A DNA stretch of 64,000 nucleotides from Tricholoma matsutake (GCA_026075535.2 AP026543.1:3162001-3226000); one strand, 5' to 3'. Positions 1 through 12,500 are shown, numbered from the stretch's first letter. Notes: generated by a model from the sequence alone, not told the origin. A program made the numbers and translations.

Positions 1-900
1 ACTAAATTATCTATGGCATATCATCTGCAGACTGATGGGCAGACAGAGAGAATGAATCAGGAGTTGGAGCAGTACCTACGTATGTTTGTCAACTACCGAC
101 AAACCGACTGGCCCGAATGGTTGGCAATTGCCGAATTTTCCCACAATAACAAATTCCATTCGGCTACTCGTATGTCACCCTTTTTCGTGAATTATGGATA
201 TCATCCTCGCATGGGAGTAGAACCCAGAAGGGAAGTCAAAGTACAGTCAGTAGAAGATTTTGTATCTAAGATGCAAAAGGTACAAGAGGAAGCAGAGGCG
301 GCATTGAAGAAAGCACATGATGACATGATGCGACACGCAGATCGTACTCGAGCACGCGCTCCAGAGTACAAAGTTGGTGACTTGGTATGGCTAAGTACCA
401 AGGATCTGAATATTCCACGACCTTCAAAGAAACTTACGGAGAAACAAGTTGGCCCATATGCAATCTCTAAAGTGATCTCGCCTAATGCAGTAGTGCTAAA
501 ATTACCCCGATCATTTAAGATTGATCCCGAGATTAATGTATCCCGCCTATGCCCTTACCGTCCGCCCACTATTCCTGGCCAACAAACTACTCCACAACCT
601 CTGATAATAGTAGAAGGTGCTCCAGAATACATAGTTGAAGAAATTCTAGACTCATGTCTTTGACAGAACAAATTGGAGTTCTTAATAAAGTGGAAAAACT
701 ATACCGACGAAAATAATTCATGGGAACCCGAAGAGAATTGTAAGTGAGCGCGTAACGTGATCACCCAATTCTTTAAACGTAATCCGAATGCTCCACGTCG
801 CATTGTGAGAATGGTGTATGAGGGAATGAAATTCCGGCCTTACCAAAATTTCACAGAGGGGACAAACATAATATTTTCTCGCCTGGAAGTCGAGGCATAA
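1..900 (+). pseudogene. Gypsy-A integrase C-terminus and chromodomain, broken
   Basis: The reading starts with the integrase motif [19 protein letters not shown] and continues through the GPY/F-like region (KLTEKQVGPYAISKV). A TGA at 661-663 falls where the related Gypsy-D reads DSCLRRGKLQ, so an Arg CGA codon has become TGA. After it the chromodomain continues in frame (LEFLIKWKNYTDENNSWEP), with a second TGA near 746. Chromodomains at the integrase C-terminus guide insertion of chromoviruses into heterochromatin. The N-terminal part of pol is outside the window. Confidence 0.88.
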
Positions 901-911
901 AAGGGGGGTAA

Positions 912-1313
912 TGTTAGGAAACCACCCCATTACCTAATAAACTTTCATTTTTATTTTATTATGTCGAATTATGCTACATGACGCCAAATGACGCTACATT
1001 TTGATAGCGTGAGAATTTTATTTCGCACGCATCAAAATGTATCCACATGTATGAGTGCGTCGGTAACAACAATGTACATTATATGTAACATAGTATATAA
1101 ACCCTAAATATATGCCTAGGGGACCCCAGTTGTGTTCTCTTAGGTATTCCACCTACGTTTTCGGTGTGAAAGGCCTATCTCAACAAACTCACCTATTAAT
1201 AACCCCTCACATCAAAACCATCAATTCCCCCATCACGAGTGCGGATCCCGCCCCCTTCTTGTAGAGAGAACCCACACGGTCTTAGCTAGCAGATAGTGAG
1301 TGTCACCCTAACA
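912..1313 (+). repeat. 3' LTR of Gypsy-A (402 bp)
   Basis: Bounded by the inverted repeats TGTTAGG and CCTAACA and preceded by the purine tract AAAAGGGGGGTAA. A TATATAAA box lies near 1090, and about 32 bp downstream is AGTTGTGTTCT, which is complementary to the sequence following the 5' LTR in the sister copy Gypsy-E. It aligns to both Gypsy-E LTRs; the differences are mostly CpG here against TpG/CpA there. Confidence 0.93.
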
Positions 1314-4300
1314 ACAACTTTCCCTTTCCCATTTCCCTTTCATTGTCGATACAGGTGCCACAGTCCATATTTCACCAGATAAAGCTGACTTCCTTACTCT
1401 TTGACAAATACCGCCTCGCCCTGTAAAAGGCATTGGGGGCTCTTCCATCCTTGCTATTGGAATCGGAGACATAAAGTTACGCATCGCCAGGGGCACATCA
1501 ATATTATTATGTAACACGCTCTACATCCCAGATGCAGCAGTCCGACTCATCTCTGTCAGTTCACTCACCAACAACTCAAATGCTGTGGCGCACTTCGACA
1601 GCTCGTCCTGCTGGGTCACGGATAAATCCACTGGAGCTACCATTGCCCATGGGATTTTACTTGATAACAAGAAACTCTATTCACTTCACCTCTATTCCGT
1701 CACCGCCGACCACACTTTGACTATCCACAAGTCCCCTGATCTTGAAACCTGGCACTGTCGACTTGGCCATGTGAATTATCAGTCGCTTTGGGATATGGCC
1801 AAGAAGGGTACGCTTACAGGTGCACCTACCATCTCTGCCCCTAAGCTGCCCAAATGTGAAGCATGCGTTCTTGGCAAACAGACAAGGACACCCGTTCCCA
1901 AAAAGCATGAAGAAGGGGTTGGACATAAGGCAACACGGAAGTTAGAAAAAGTCTGGGTGGATTTGTCGGGTCCGCATGCAGTTACGTCTTGTACTGGGAA
2001 TTCTTATGTTATGGACATTGTTGATGATTATACATCCTTTCCATGGTCAATACCGCTTCGCAATAAGGACGATTCGTTTCCAGAACTAAAGGCTTGGGAA
2101 CTAGCTCGCAAAAACAAAACAGGACTTAAAATTGGGACTTATATCACCGACAATGGAGAACTAAAATCTCACGAGATGGAGGCCTGGCTCAAAACAAGAG
2201 GAACAGTACAGCGATTTATTGCGCCACATACGTCTGCCCATATTGGGCGTGTTGAGCGCATGCATCGTACCCTTATGGCTAAAGTGCGCACAATGCAAAT
2301 TTACTCAGCCTTACCGGCTTACCTTTGGGATGAATTCTACCTGACAGCCTCTGATTTACACACCAAAACCACCACGAGATCACTTCAAGGTCGCACTCCC
2401 TGGGAACTTTGGCATGGACGAAAGCCTGATTATTCCTACCTCCGAGAAATTGGCTGCCGAGTGTTTGTACTCATCCCAAAGAAGGACAATCCAAAAATTT
2501 TTGAGCGATCTATTAAGTGCGTGCTTATTGGATATGATATAAATTCTAAATCCTACCGATGCTATGATCTGACTACAAGAAAAGTTCACAGTTCCTACCA
2601 CATCCGCTTTCTTGAAAGCCACGATGGACATTCCCCCTCCCAAACATTACCAACGAGTGATGTTATTCAATCACCTACCTCGGGTGGGCCCACCTTCAAT
2701 GTCTTGCCAATAAACAATGATGATAACGACGAGTCCTTTCACCCCTTGAACGTCACTGGACCGAATGACCCTATTAGTGAAGACCAAAGCTTACCCACTC
2801 AGAATCCCATCCCACGTTGATCATCCCTGGTACCTATTCCCACAGAGCGACATCCAAATGGGGGATTGGCCACTACTAGGACAGCCACAGCCATCCAAGA
2901 ATCTAGGGAGAGTGTGGCGCAGGTCAGAGAAGCGCGCCATGAGCACAGAGCCGCTACTATTGCTGCCTGATCACCAAATCCTGATCATGTTCCTGGTGAT
3001 CCGACCTTCGATCATGATCATGATGTCATTGATGAACTAAGTCAATCATTTGACAATTTTCACCTAGGCGATCAGGCGCATCAACTCCGGGCGCTGATTT
3101 CGGAAATGACAGATTTTGATCTGGAGTTGCTCCAGTTTGAGGATGAACCCAAGACTTGGGAAGAGGCAAAGAATTCTGGGGATGCAGAGCGATGGCGGTC
3201 AGGATACCTAGATGAATTAAAGTCCCTGAAGGATATGGGGGTCTATAAACTCATCCCAAGGGGCGATGTGCCTCAAGGTAAATGGATTCGCAAGGGCTGA
3301 CCCATTTTCCATATCAAGCGTGACGAAAACGGCCATGCCGTGAGATGGAAAGTCCAACTTGTATTTCGGGGCTTCAAGCAAATATACGGTAGGGATTATA
3401 CCAAAACAACCTCACCCACTGCGCGCATGGAATCTTGGCGCATCTTGCTCCACATAGCCGCTTCTTTAGGCTGGGATGCCCAACAGATAGACGTCAAAAC
3501 CGCTTTCCTTTATGGAGTACTCCCTGATGACGAAATCCAATACATGCAGCAGCCTGAAGGGTTTGAAGAACCGGGCCATGAAGACTGGGTATGGCAGCTT
3601 CAATGAGGATTGTATGGCATGAAGCAGAGCGGCTGAATATGGAATCAAACCCTCAATGCCCAGATGATCGACTGGGGTTTTACGTGCCTTGCCTGTGAGT
3701 CCTGCATTTATTATAGGAAGTCGGACACGGGCATTGTCATTGCAGCAGTACACGTCGATGATTTTCTGTCCATTGCTGATACCAAAGATGAGAACGAGTG
3801 TTTTAAATGTCAAATGCGTGAGGTCTAGACAATTTCTGAATTAGGTGCAGCCCGCTTTATTGTTGGCATCGCAATTACCTGGGATCGACATCTGCACACG
3901 GTTGCGCTTTCACAGGCTGCCCTCATCGATAAAATCGTCGACCAGTTTGGCCAACGGGACACTAACCCAGTATCTGCTCCCCTTGAGCCTGGCCTTAAAT
4001 TATGCCATACAACTCGACAGGATACTTCTGCAGATGACTTATCATATCTTAAATGACTACCCTACCATTCCCTTGTCGGCTGTCTCCTTTACCTAGCAAT
4101 TTCCACGCGCCCTGATATTTCATACGCTGTACAACAATTGTCCCAATATCTTGACTGTTACTCCTTTGAACACTGGAGTGCGGCAATGCGGTTAGTTCGA
4201 TATTTAAAGGGAACTTGAGACCTCAAACTGTACCTGGGTGGGGATAGCCCTATTTCCCTCCATGCGTTTAGTGACTTTGATTGGGCTAATTGTCTTGACA

Positions 4301-4719
4301 CCCATCGAAGCATTGGGGGATATCTCTGCACACTTGGCTCTGGTGCCCTATCTTGGACTGCTAAGAAGCAGAAGGTTGTGGCAACATCCTCTTGTGAAGC
4401 TGAGTATGTCGCTGCATTTGAAACTGCAAAGGAGTGCATCTGGATACGCACATTGCTCAACGCCATAGGCTATTCGCAATCCTCCCCAACAATTATTCTC
4501 TGTGATAATACGGCTACCAAGGCTCTATCCAAAGACCCTTTGCTCCACTCAAGGGTTAAACACGTAGATATCAAATATCATTTCCTTTGTGAACATGTCC
4601 AATCAGGCACCTTACAACTCACATACATCAATACCAAAGACAATGTTGCAGACTTATTTACCAAGGCATTGGACGTGAAGCAATTCATACATTTATGCTC
4701 GCTCTTAGGCCTATACTGA
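1314..4719 (+). pseudogene. Copia pol (protease-integrase-RT-RNase H), decayed
   Basis: In order: protease (FIVDTGATVHISP, about 1344), GAG-pre-integrase (WHCRLGHVNYQSL, about 1750), integrase core (VWVDLSGPH ... ITDNGELKSHEMEAWL ... RVERMHRTLMAKVRTM), reverse transcriptase (QIDVKTAFLYGVL, then VHVDDFLSIADT as the catalytic YVDD-type motif, about 3750), and RNase H (DFDWANCLDTHRSIGGY; SSCEAEYVAAFETAKE; ILCDNTATKALSKDP). Usual length for such a polyprotein is above 1,200 residues, and this fits once stops are ignored. In-frame stops near 1402, 2818, 3298, 3604, 3634, 3826, 4054 and 4216 are mostly TGA at positions where an Arg CGA codon is expected, pointing to CpG deamination. Non-functional. 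Confidence 0.9.
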
Positions 4720-4760
4720 TGTGATTCCATGCGAGGAGGAGTGATCCCAGTGAGGAGGAG

Positions 4761-5174
4761 TGTTGAGATTCACACCGTGATTGCTCAATTTGATGCGTGT
4801 TCTACTTTTGGCACATCTCTTTGATGCGCAAGACAAATGTGGTATGTGATCAGCCGACATCAGCCTCTTTGATGTGTGTACTATTATTAACACTCCCTTT
4901 GATGCGTTTACACAAACGCATCAAAGGCATCTTTTCTCTCATCTTGTTCTTTATTAGACTGAACACATATATATATGGGTAGTTAGATACATGATCACCT
5001 CAGTCACTTATACAAGGACTGAGGTGAGCATCACGTACTATATTTTCCGCACAGTAAATGATACTTACTGTACCTTAGTATATTTCTTGCATACTCTAGG
5101 TACAGTCTCGTGTATTTAGTCACTTATACAAGGACTGAGTATATTTCTTGCATACTCTAGGTTGATTTTCTACA
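4761..5174 (+). repeat. 3' LTR of Copia-B
   Basis: Begins TGTTGAGATTC after the purine tract and ends near TTTTCTACA; the 3' boundary is inferred from where Gypsy-C coding sequence resumes. It contains five TTTGATG(C/T)G-type motifs, a perfect 14-bp hairpin at 4896-4927 and a TATATATGGG box near 4970. Two blocks are duplicated inside it: CACTTATACAAGGACTGAG and TATATTTCTTGCATACTCTA, each present twice between 5004 and 5162. Confidence 0.75.
4896..4927. repeat. Perfect hairpin in the Copia LTR
   Basis: Left arm CCTTTGATGCGTTT, loop ACAC, right arm AAACGCATCAAAGG: 14 paired bases and a 4-nt loop. The arm core TTTGATGCG also occurs singly at about 4789, 4820 and, as a TG variant, 4867, so this is a motif array with one inverted pair. 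It may be a protein-binding enhancer-like array or an RNA structure upstream of the presumed start site; function unknown. Confidence 0.85.
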
Positions 5175-6460
5175 GGATCCACCATATTGTTATCCTTGAT
5201 CTACAGCTCACAATGCATCAGAAACAAATCACAGCCAGTATGGCTCAAGCTGCAAAGACTGCTGCCAAACTTAATCAATCAGCTCAACATTCTAATTATC
5301 CCCAGACCTCAAACTCCACTGCAGCAAAAAATGCCTCAACTGTTATCAGCACCACCCCCACTGCACCTATCATTGGCTTTGTTGCACTTCCCAAGCTTAC
5401 CCAACCCAAAAAAGACCTCCTCGACCACTACCAGGGCTGCTACAAGTGCAGAACTTTTTACACCAGGCATTTCTCCCACACCTGTACCAATGACTGCACA
5501 TGCTCTGCACTCTAAGATGTCCTTTGAAGCATGTAACACCCCTATTGTCAGCACCATCTTTGGTGTGGATATGCATGAAGACTTTGTCAACTCAGACAAA
5601 TTCAATGAGTATGTCAAACCTTTACCTGTTTCCCCATTCCCTGACCACCTTTAGTGGAACTGCTGCATTGACACCCCTTTTACCTGTGCACCCTCCCCAA
5701 TAAAAGCACTGATTTATCATGGTGCATCCACAGTTCTGATCTCTGAAGACACCATCAAACTTTACAGCCTCATTCCTCACAAATTGTTCAAACCTTTCAC
5801 TGTATCTGCTGCATTTGTCTCCAGTCAGCCAAAGCCTCATCCTGTTCTTTTAGCTGAATAATGTAGACTGGACTTAATTTCTCCCAATGCACACTAGAAA
5901 TCTTGCACACTCAATGCCATCTGTCTCAACCTTCAGACCGACATCATTCTTGGCCTCGACTTTCTTGTTAAAAACAAAATTGTAGTCAATGCAGAACTAT
6001 GTACCACTATAGCAAAAGATGCTGCCTTTGATCTTCTGAATCCACCTGAAGTCTCTCACCCTATTCATTGTCCTGCAGTTTCACTGGGTGTACACCATAA
6101 GCATGAACCTCATCTGATCAAAGAAAGTCATGAAAAACTATGCAACCTCCATAAGCTCATCCATTGTGAATTGCTACTACACTTTGAAGGGTGACCTGCT
6201 AAGTTCAACATGCAAGCGCATACAGTAGGTGACCTCAACATTGTAGGCCTAATAAAAATGTGTATCAAACAACTTGTGGCAGAATCATGCTTGAACAAAC
6301 TAGACCAAAAATACAAAGAGAAATACAACAACGGTTTCCCCACCAAAATCCCACATGTTCAGGACCTCCCCACTGATGTTTATCACCACATTGAGGTCAA
6401 GCCAGGAGTCCCCATCTCAATGGCAAAAGCATACTCCTGTCCATGCAAACACCATGATGG
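5175..6460 (+). pseudogene. Gypsy-C gag end, zinc knuckle and protease, degraded
   Basis: A gag tail rich in Ala, Thr and Pro leads to a Cys/His motif (GCYKCRTFYTRHFSHTC, about 5432-5490), a variant zinc knuckle of this Gypsy clade. A shifted frame then gives a protease-like stretch (ALIYHGASTVLISED, about 5709) in which the catalytic Asp expected before H/S-G is Tyr, so the protease would be dead. The linker (HIEVKPGVPISMAKAYSCP) leads into the RT and is cut at 6460 by Gypsy-E. Several frameshifts and TGA stops are present. Confidence 0.75.
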
Positions 6461-6871
6461 TGTTAGGATGACACCCACTATCTGCTAGCTAAGACTGTGC
6501 GGGTTCTCTCTACAAGAAGGGGGCAGGATCTGCACACATGATGGGGAACTGATGGGTTTGATGTGAGGGGTTATTAATAGGTGAGTTTGTTGAGAAAGAT
6601 GTTCCACACCACAAGTGTAGGTGGAATACCTAAGAGAACACAACTGGGGTCCCCTAGGTGTGTATTTAGGGTTTATATACTATGTTACATATATTGTACA
6701 TTGTTGTTACTGATGTGTGTGTACATGTGCATACATCTTGATGCGTGCAAAATAAAATTCTCATGCTATCAAAGTGTAGCGTCATTTGGCATCATTGGGC
6801 ATCATTGGGCGTAATTCGACATAGTAAAATAAAAATGAAATTTTATTAGGTAATGGGGTGGTTTCCTAACA
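6461..6871 (-). repeat. 3' LTR of Gypsy-E
   Basis: On the plus strand it runs from TGTTAGGATGACACCC to GTTTCCTAACA. The purine tract GGCATAAAAGGGGGGTAA of the minus strand abuts it at 6872-6889. Confidence 0.95.
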
Positions 6872-6879
6872 TTACCCCC

Positions 6880-9800
6880 CTTTTATGCCTTGACTTCCAG
6901 GTGAGAAAATATTGTGTCTGTCCCCTCTGTCAAATTTTGGTAAGGCCAGAATTTCATCCCCTCATACACCATTCTCACAATGCGATGCAGAGCATTCAGA
7001 TTACATTTAAAGAATTGGGCAATTGCATTATGCACTCACTTACAATTCTCTTTGGGCTCCCACAAATTATTTTCATTGGTATAGTTTTTCCACTTTATTA
7101 AGAACTCCAATTTGTTCCATCAAAGACATGAGTCTAGAATTTCTTCAACTATGTATTCTGGAGCACCTTCTACTATTATTGGAGGTTGCAGAGTAGTTTG
7201 TTGGCCAGGAATAGTGGGCAGGCGGTAAGGGTGTAGGCGGGATATGTTAATCTCGGGATCAATCTTGAATGATCAGGGTAATTTTAGCACTACTGCATTA
7301 GGCAAGATCACTTTAGAGATCGCATATGGGCCAACTTGTTTCTCCATAAGTTTCCTCAAAGGTCGTGGAATATTCAGGTCCTTGGTACTCAGCCACACCA
7401 AGCCACCAACTTTGTACTCTGGAGCATGCGCTCAAGTATGATCTGCATGTCGCATCATGTCATCATGTGCTTTCTTCAATGCTGCCTCCGCTTCCTCTTG
7501 TACCTTTTGCATCTTAGATACAAAGTCTTCTACTGACTGTACTTTGACTTCCCTTCTGGGTTCTACTCCCATGCGAGGATGATATCCATGATTTATGAAA
7601 AAGGGTGACATGCGAGTGGCCGAATGGCATTTGTTATTGTGGGAAAATTCAGCAATTGCCAGCCATTCAGGCCAGTTGGTTTGTCAGTAGTTGACAAACA
7701 TACATAGGTACTGCTCCAACTCCTGGTTCATTCTCTCTGTCTGCCCATCAGTCTGCAGGTGATATGCTGTAGATAATTTAGTTTGAATTCCCAATATGTT
7801 GTTCAGTTCTCACATAAATGCAGAAGTAAATTGTGGTCCGCAATTGGAGATAACGGTATCGGGTAACCCATGTAACTGCCATACCTGATTTAGATAAAGG
7901 TGTGCCAAGCCCAATGATGAGGTTTCTGTAGTAGTAGGAATAATATGGACCTCCTTTGTGAAGCGGTTGCATACTACAAATATTGCATCATACCCTTGAG
8001 CCTCAGGTAATCCGGTAATAAAATCCACAGATATATCTCACCATGGCGCTTGAGGTATAGGGTTTGGCATTAATTTCCCTGCAGGTTTCTCTGGAAATTT
8101 CTTCCCCCTCATGCATGTATCACATCCATCCACATACCCTGACACATACTTCGAAATTCTGGGCCACCAATAATTTCTCATTACTAATTCCAATGTCTTC
8201 CATCTTCCTGGGTGTCCAGCAGTCGGCATATTATGATGTAACCAGATGATCTCCCTTTGCAAATCCTGATCCTTCAGTACATACACCTTTCCTCAAAATA
8301 ACACCAACCCTTGTTCCTCAGCCCATTCATCTCCTTTAATATTACCTTTCTTCTCTCCCTTCAGAGCTTTCAGGGCTTACACTACTTCATCGTCCATTTC
8401 CAAGCTATCTATTAATAGATACATGAAAGTATTTGGGTTTGAGTAAGGTAACATTCTTATTGTCCTCCTCCACCCCCCTTTTGTGATCAATATGTCTGGA
8501 TAATGCATCTGCTTTCCTCATTAAGCTTCCTGCTTTGTGGACCAAGTGAAAATTGAAATGCAATAGGAATAGCACCCAACACACTTGCTGGCAATTAAAC
8601 TTTTTAGTGGACATGAAGTATTGCAGATTTTGATGATCCATCCAGATCTCAATCTGATGCATACATCCCTCCAAATAATGCCTCCATGCCTCCAATGCTC
8701 GTATTATCCCCAACATCTCTTTGTCATGCACATCATAATTTCTCTCCACATCATTCAACCCTCGGGACAAATATGCACAAGGATGCCATTTGTCATCTTC
8801 ACACAGCATTGATAATACCGCTCCAGTAGCAAAGTCAGATGCATGTGATTCCACTTGTAAAGGGCGCATGAAATCTACTGGGGCTAATATTGGTCCCTCC
8901 ACAAACTTCCTCTTCAACTTCTCAAATGCTGTCTGCTGCTGCTCTCCCCACCTCCACACTACTCCCTTTCACATAAGGTTATGTAAGGATGTGGCAATTT
9001 TGGAAAAATTATGCACAAAGCAATGATAGTAATTTGTGAGTCCCAAGAAAGCTTGAACCTCTTTGACGCGGGTGGGCACAGGCCAATCTGTGATCACCTG
9101 TACCTTGATCAGATCCATTTTGATCCCATCAAGGCCGATCAATAATCCTAGGAACTTGATCTCGCTTGCCCCAAACACACACTTCTCCAGTTTCAAAAAT
9201 AGATCATTCTCTGCTAACCTCTGTAGCACCTCCTGCACTATCACTTCACAATTCTCATCATCCTCTGTGAATATCAGAATGTTGTCAATAAATATTATTA
9301 CCACGCCTTTGTCTATTATGTCCTTGAAAATATTGTTCATCATATTTTGGAAGGTCAGGGGACTATTAGTCATCCTGAAAAACATGACAAGCAGCTCAAA
9401 GGATCCTCGATGGATGGCAAATGCGGCCTTCCACTCATCTCCTTTCTTTATTTGTACATTATTGTATCCCCATCATAAATCCAATTTTGTAAAGACCTTG
9501 GCTTTTCCCACCTTGTCAATTATTTCTGAGATCAATGGCAGGGGGTACACATTCTTCACTGTCCACTCATTCAGATACCTATAATCTGTACACATCCTCT
9601 TTCTTTGGTATGAAGAATATTGGTGACATCTGCGGCAATTTTGAAGGTCATATGTATCCTTTGCACAATTGCTCCTTCAGGAACACATCCACTTCTTGTT
9701 CCATTGGAGATAATGGATATACCTTGGTCTTCTTTGGCACAAACCCCGGCTTCATCTCAATCACATGATCCCATGGCTTCTGCACTGGCATTTGCTCAGA

Positions 9801-10637
9801 CTCCTTCTTCTGGAACACTGACAGATATTCATGATACACTTTTGGCACCCACTCCTCCACTGGCTTCTCCACATTCACAATATTCTTGTCCCACAACTGT
9901 CCTCCACGAATTGCTCTAAAGGTTTGCTTCTGCTCTTCTTTCTCAATCATGATCGGAACTTCCCCATTTGGCATTTTCTCATCCTCCACTTCCTCCATTG
10001 TAACAGAATACTTCCTTGGATGTTCTTTCTCTTTCTTTTTCCTTTTCTCCTTCTTCATCTTCCTCCCATACACATTACATTCCTTAGGACAATGAGTCAT
10101 GTGTACTTTCCCAGTTTTCCAATCAATTTCGGGATTATGCTTCCATAACCATGGGCATCCTATTATTAGATTGGTTTTTCCAAGATTGCACACTTTGAAT
10201 ATGGCTTGTTCCTGATGCTCCTGATACCTTAATACCATGGTCACCTCCTCCTTGATAGTTCCTCCATGATTGACTGTTCTGTCAATATTGTACACCATTA
10301 TAGGTTGCAACAGCTTGTGTGTGCTAATACCATTTCTGGTAATTAAGGACTGATTAATAAATAATCCTGTAGTACCACTATCAAGCAATGCTTCCACATC
10401 AATCGCTGCATGCATGTCCACTGTCTTCAATCCCATGGTCAAAGTGATTTCAGGTTCTATTTGCACAGAGTGAATAAAGAATTTAGGGGTTTTCAGAAAT
10501 AGTGCTTGGCAATTTTCTTTGTCACGTGATTCACAACAGTTGCACTCCTCCTCGATTTCCTTTTCTGATTTGCTCTGGGTTTCCTTGGATACTAATACAT
10601 TGTAATGATTCTGGGTCACCAATGGGGAAACCTTCAC
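6880..10637 (-). pseudogene. Gypsy-E pol (PR-RT-RNase H-IN-chromodomain), decayed
   Basis: Protease ALLDSGTTGLFIN (about 10390), RT with the connection KPWDHVIEMKPG, then FIDNILIF where FxDD/YxDD is expected (about 9290): the second catalytic Asp is Asn, a G-to-A change. RNase H (VESHASDFATGAVLS; HDKEMLGIIRALEAW), the integrase zinc domain (HHNMPTAGHPGRWKTLE ... CDTC) and integrase core (VDFITGLPEAQGYDAIFVV) follow, then the same C-terminus as Gypsy-A near 7780-7120 and a chromodomain remnant near 7100-6900. At least five stops are present. Confidence 0.88.
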
Positions 10638-11731
10638 TGGGACTCTTCCACAAAATTCTTCTGCCTGTCTTCCTCCTGCTTCACTTCCTCAATTGTAGCT
10701 TCCCTAATCTTTCTTTTCTGCCTACAATTCCTAGCAATGTGTCCTAACTGCCCACAGTTAAAACATTTAAGTGGGGCTTGTCTCCCCACTTGATCAACCT
10801 CCATTGCCTCTGCTGGTGCTGCTGACTCCACTACTATAGGTGTCACTGCCATGGCCAGTGGCTGTGCCCTTGGAGCTTGTGCCTGAGGCACCTTTCCTTT
10901 CTTGGACTTTCTTCCTGATGGCTTTCCAAATTTGCTACTTCCATACATCAACTTTGACTCCACCTGTTCCTGCTGATATTGCTGATCAAGACGCATCGCC
11001 CAATTATACCACTCGTCCAACTTCTCTGGCATGGAAGGTAGTGGGTAGATAGACTTGAATAAAGAGGAATTTAATCCTACTTTCAAAAATTCTACCAATG
11101 CCGCTTCTCCCATATCCATCTGTGAAGCTTCTGCTTTGAACTGCAAAATAAATTCATCCACCATTAGGGAACCTTGGCACATGGTTTTTAATTTGGCATT
11201 GGCTGTCACCTTTGGATTAGGGTCTGCAAACTGTGCCTCCAATCTCTCCAGAAATTCCTTGAAGGTTGCAAATGGTTTATTTCCTGTGGCAATTCAATTA
11301 ATAGCCTCGTTTCTCCAGAACTGTGCTTTCCCCCCCTGAATGTATGAGAGAGCAAACATAATCCTAGACTCGGCTGTACAAAACTCTGGCTTCCTCCCAT
11401 GGATGTACAATACTATAGAGCTGATAAAAGATTTTGTATTCTCCATGGTACCATCAAAGATTTGCAGGGGCACATACTTGGGTAAGTGCGCTTTTCCATT
11501 TCTGGATTTCTCTGCCATCTCCTCATCCTGTGGCATCCAATCCACCATCTCCTCCATCTCATCATCTCTATCTCCTGCCATCTCTGGCTGTACTTCTGCT
11601 TGTCTGGGATGTGATCCTGCCAACACCAACACTAATTGCGACATTTGCACTGTAAGTGCATCAATCTTTGCCTCTAGCTCTGGTGTGGGAATGGGATTAG
11701 GACTGGGATTAGAAGTTGAGGGTTCGGACAT
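10634..11731 (-). pseudogene. Gypsy-E gag with zinc knuckle
   Basis: The start MSEPSTSNPSPNPIPTP leads to a retrotransposon gag domain (FDGTMENTKSFISSIVLY ... GGKAQFWRNEAI) and a CCHC knuckle CFNCGQLGHIARNC (about 10750). One TAA/TAG-type stop near 11294 splits an otherwise continuous 365-residue reading, so this copy is a pseudogene with a single nonsense change. The product would be the capsid-nucleocapsid precursor. The end overlaps the start of the pol reading by a few bases. Confidence 0.88.
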
Positions 11732-12075
11732 AATGGGTAGATCTGTGATGAATCACTTCTTTGGCTAGGGTGCCTGATCTCGGAGCTATCACTGAATTTA
11801 GCTTGTAACTAAAATAGTCATCTGAATAGAGTAATGTAAATTGTAACTAAACCAGATCCAATCAGTTGTCTGGTTGCAGCTGTCCTAATGACGAGCGCTG
11901 CCTCTCAATCACTGGTGGTCGCAATGTAAGGCAAGGCCTGGCATCGGCTTATGAAAGAAAAGGTAGATTATGTATATACAAGTACTTCTGGCTCACGCCA
12001 AAAGGATGAGTAATCAGATGTGGCATGGTGAAACAATGATGTATGCACAAGTAAGAGAAGGTGCACTGATATGGG

Positions 12076-12089
12076 CAGTTGTGTTCTTC
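12076..12089 (-). promoter_or_regulatory. Self-complementary primer-binding site of Gypsy-E
   Basis: The minus strand just after the 5' LTR reads GAAGAACACAACTG. Its reverse complement shares 12 nt (CAGTTGTGTTCT) with the LTR segment about 30 nt below the TATA box. This matches Tf1/sushi-type self-priming, where the first bases of the retroelement RNA fold back to prime minus-strand DNA. No TGG-starting tRNA complement is seen at this position. Confidence 0.7.
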
Positions 12090-12500
12090 TGTTAGGGGGA
12101 CACCCACTATCTGCTAGCTAAGACTGTGTGGGTTCTCTCTACAAGAAGGGGGCAGGATCCACGTGCATGATGGGGAACTGATGGGTTTGATGCAAGGGGT
12201 TATTAATAGGTGAGTTTGTTGAGAAAGGTGTTTCACACCACAAGTGTAGGTGGAATACCTAAGAGAACACAACTGGGGTCCCCTAGGTGTATATTTAGGG
12301 TTTATATACTATGTTACATATATTGTACATTGTTGTTACCAATGTGTGCATACATGCACATACATCTTGATGCATGTGAAATAAAATTCTCATGCTATCA
12401 AAGTGTAATGTCATTTGGCGTCATTTGGCATCATTGGGCATAATTCGACATAGTAAAATAAAAATGAAATTTTATTAGGTAATGGGGCAGTTTCCTAACA
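12090..12500 (-). repeat. 5' LTR of Gypsy-E
   Basis: Runs from TGTTAGGGGGACACCC to GTTTCCTAACA on the plus strand. On the minus strand a TATATAAACCC box is followed about 32 nt later by CAGTTGTGTTCTC, the likely RNA 5' end, which pairs with the primer site at 12076-12089. Confidence 0.95.

Larger units (their letters stand above)
1..1313 (+). mobile_element. Gypsy-A, 3' portion of a chromodomain Ty3/Gypsy element
   Basis: Only the 3' end lies in the window: integrase C-terminus, chromodomain, a purine tract (about 899-911) and the 3' LTR (912-1313). Its LTR and integrase are the same family as Gypsy-E at 6461-12500 on the other strand, but this copy keeps many CpG sites that are TpG or CpA in Gypsy-E, so it looks younger. 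It is followed directly by mid-Copia sequence, which implies insertion into Copia-B. The other target-site copy lies outside the window, so the predicted duplication ACAAC (1314-1318) cannot be checked. Confidence 0.9.
1314..5174 (+). mobile_element. Copia-B, Ty1/Copia element, 5' truncated by Gypsy-A
   Basis: Protease, integrase, reverse transcriptase and RNase H appear in Copia order, then a purine tract (GTGAGGAGGAG, 4750-4760) and a 3' LTR. The 5' LTR and gag are not in the window because Gypsy-A interrupts the element at 1313. Gypsy-C gag sequence begins right after the LTR, suggesting Copia-B is itself inserted in Gypsy-C. That cannot be proven without the left boundary. Confidence 0.9.
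6461..12500 (-). mobile_element. Gypsy-E, full-length nested chromodomain Gypsy element
   Basis: Two 411-bp LTRs (6461-6871 and 12090-12500) bound a 5.2-kb interior with gag and pol on the minus strand. The host element is duplicated as GATGG on both sides (6456-6460 and 12501-12505). By eye the two LTRs differ mostly by C/T and G/A transitions at former CpG sites. The interior carries many stops, so the element is dead. It belongs to the family of Gypsy-A. Confidence 0.96.
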
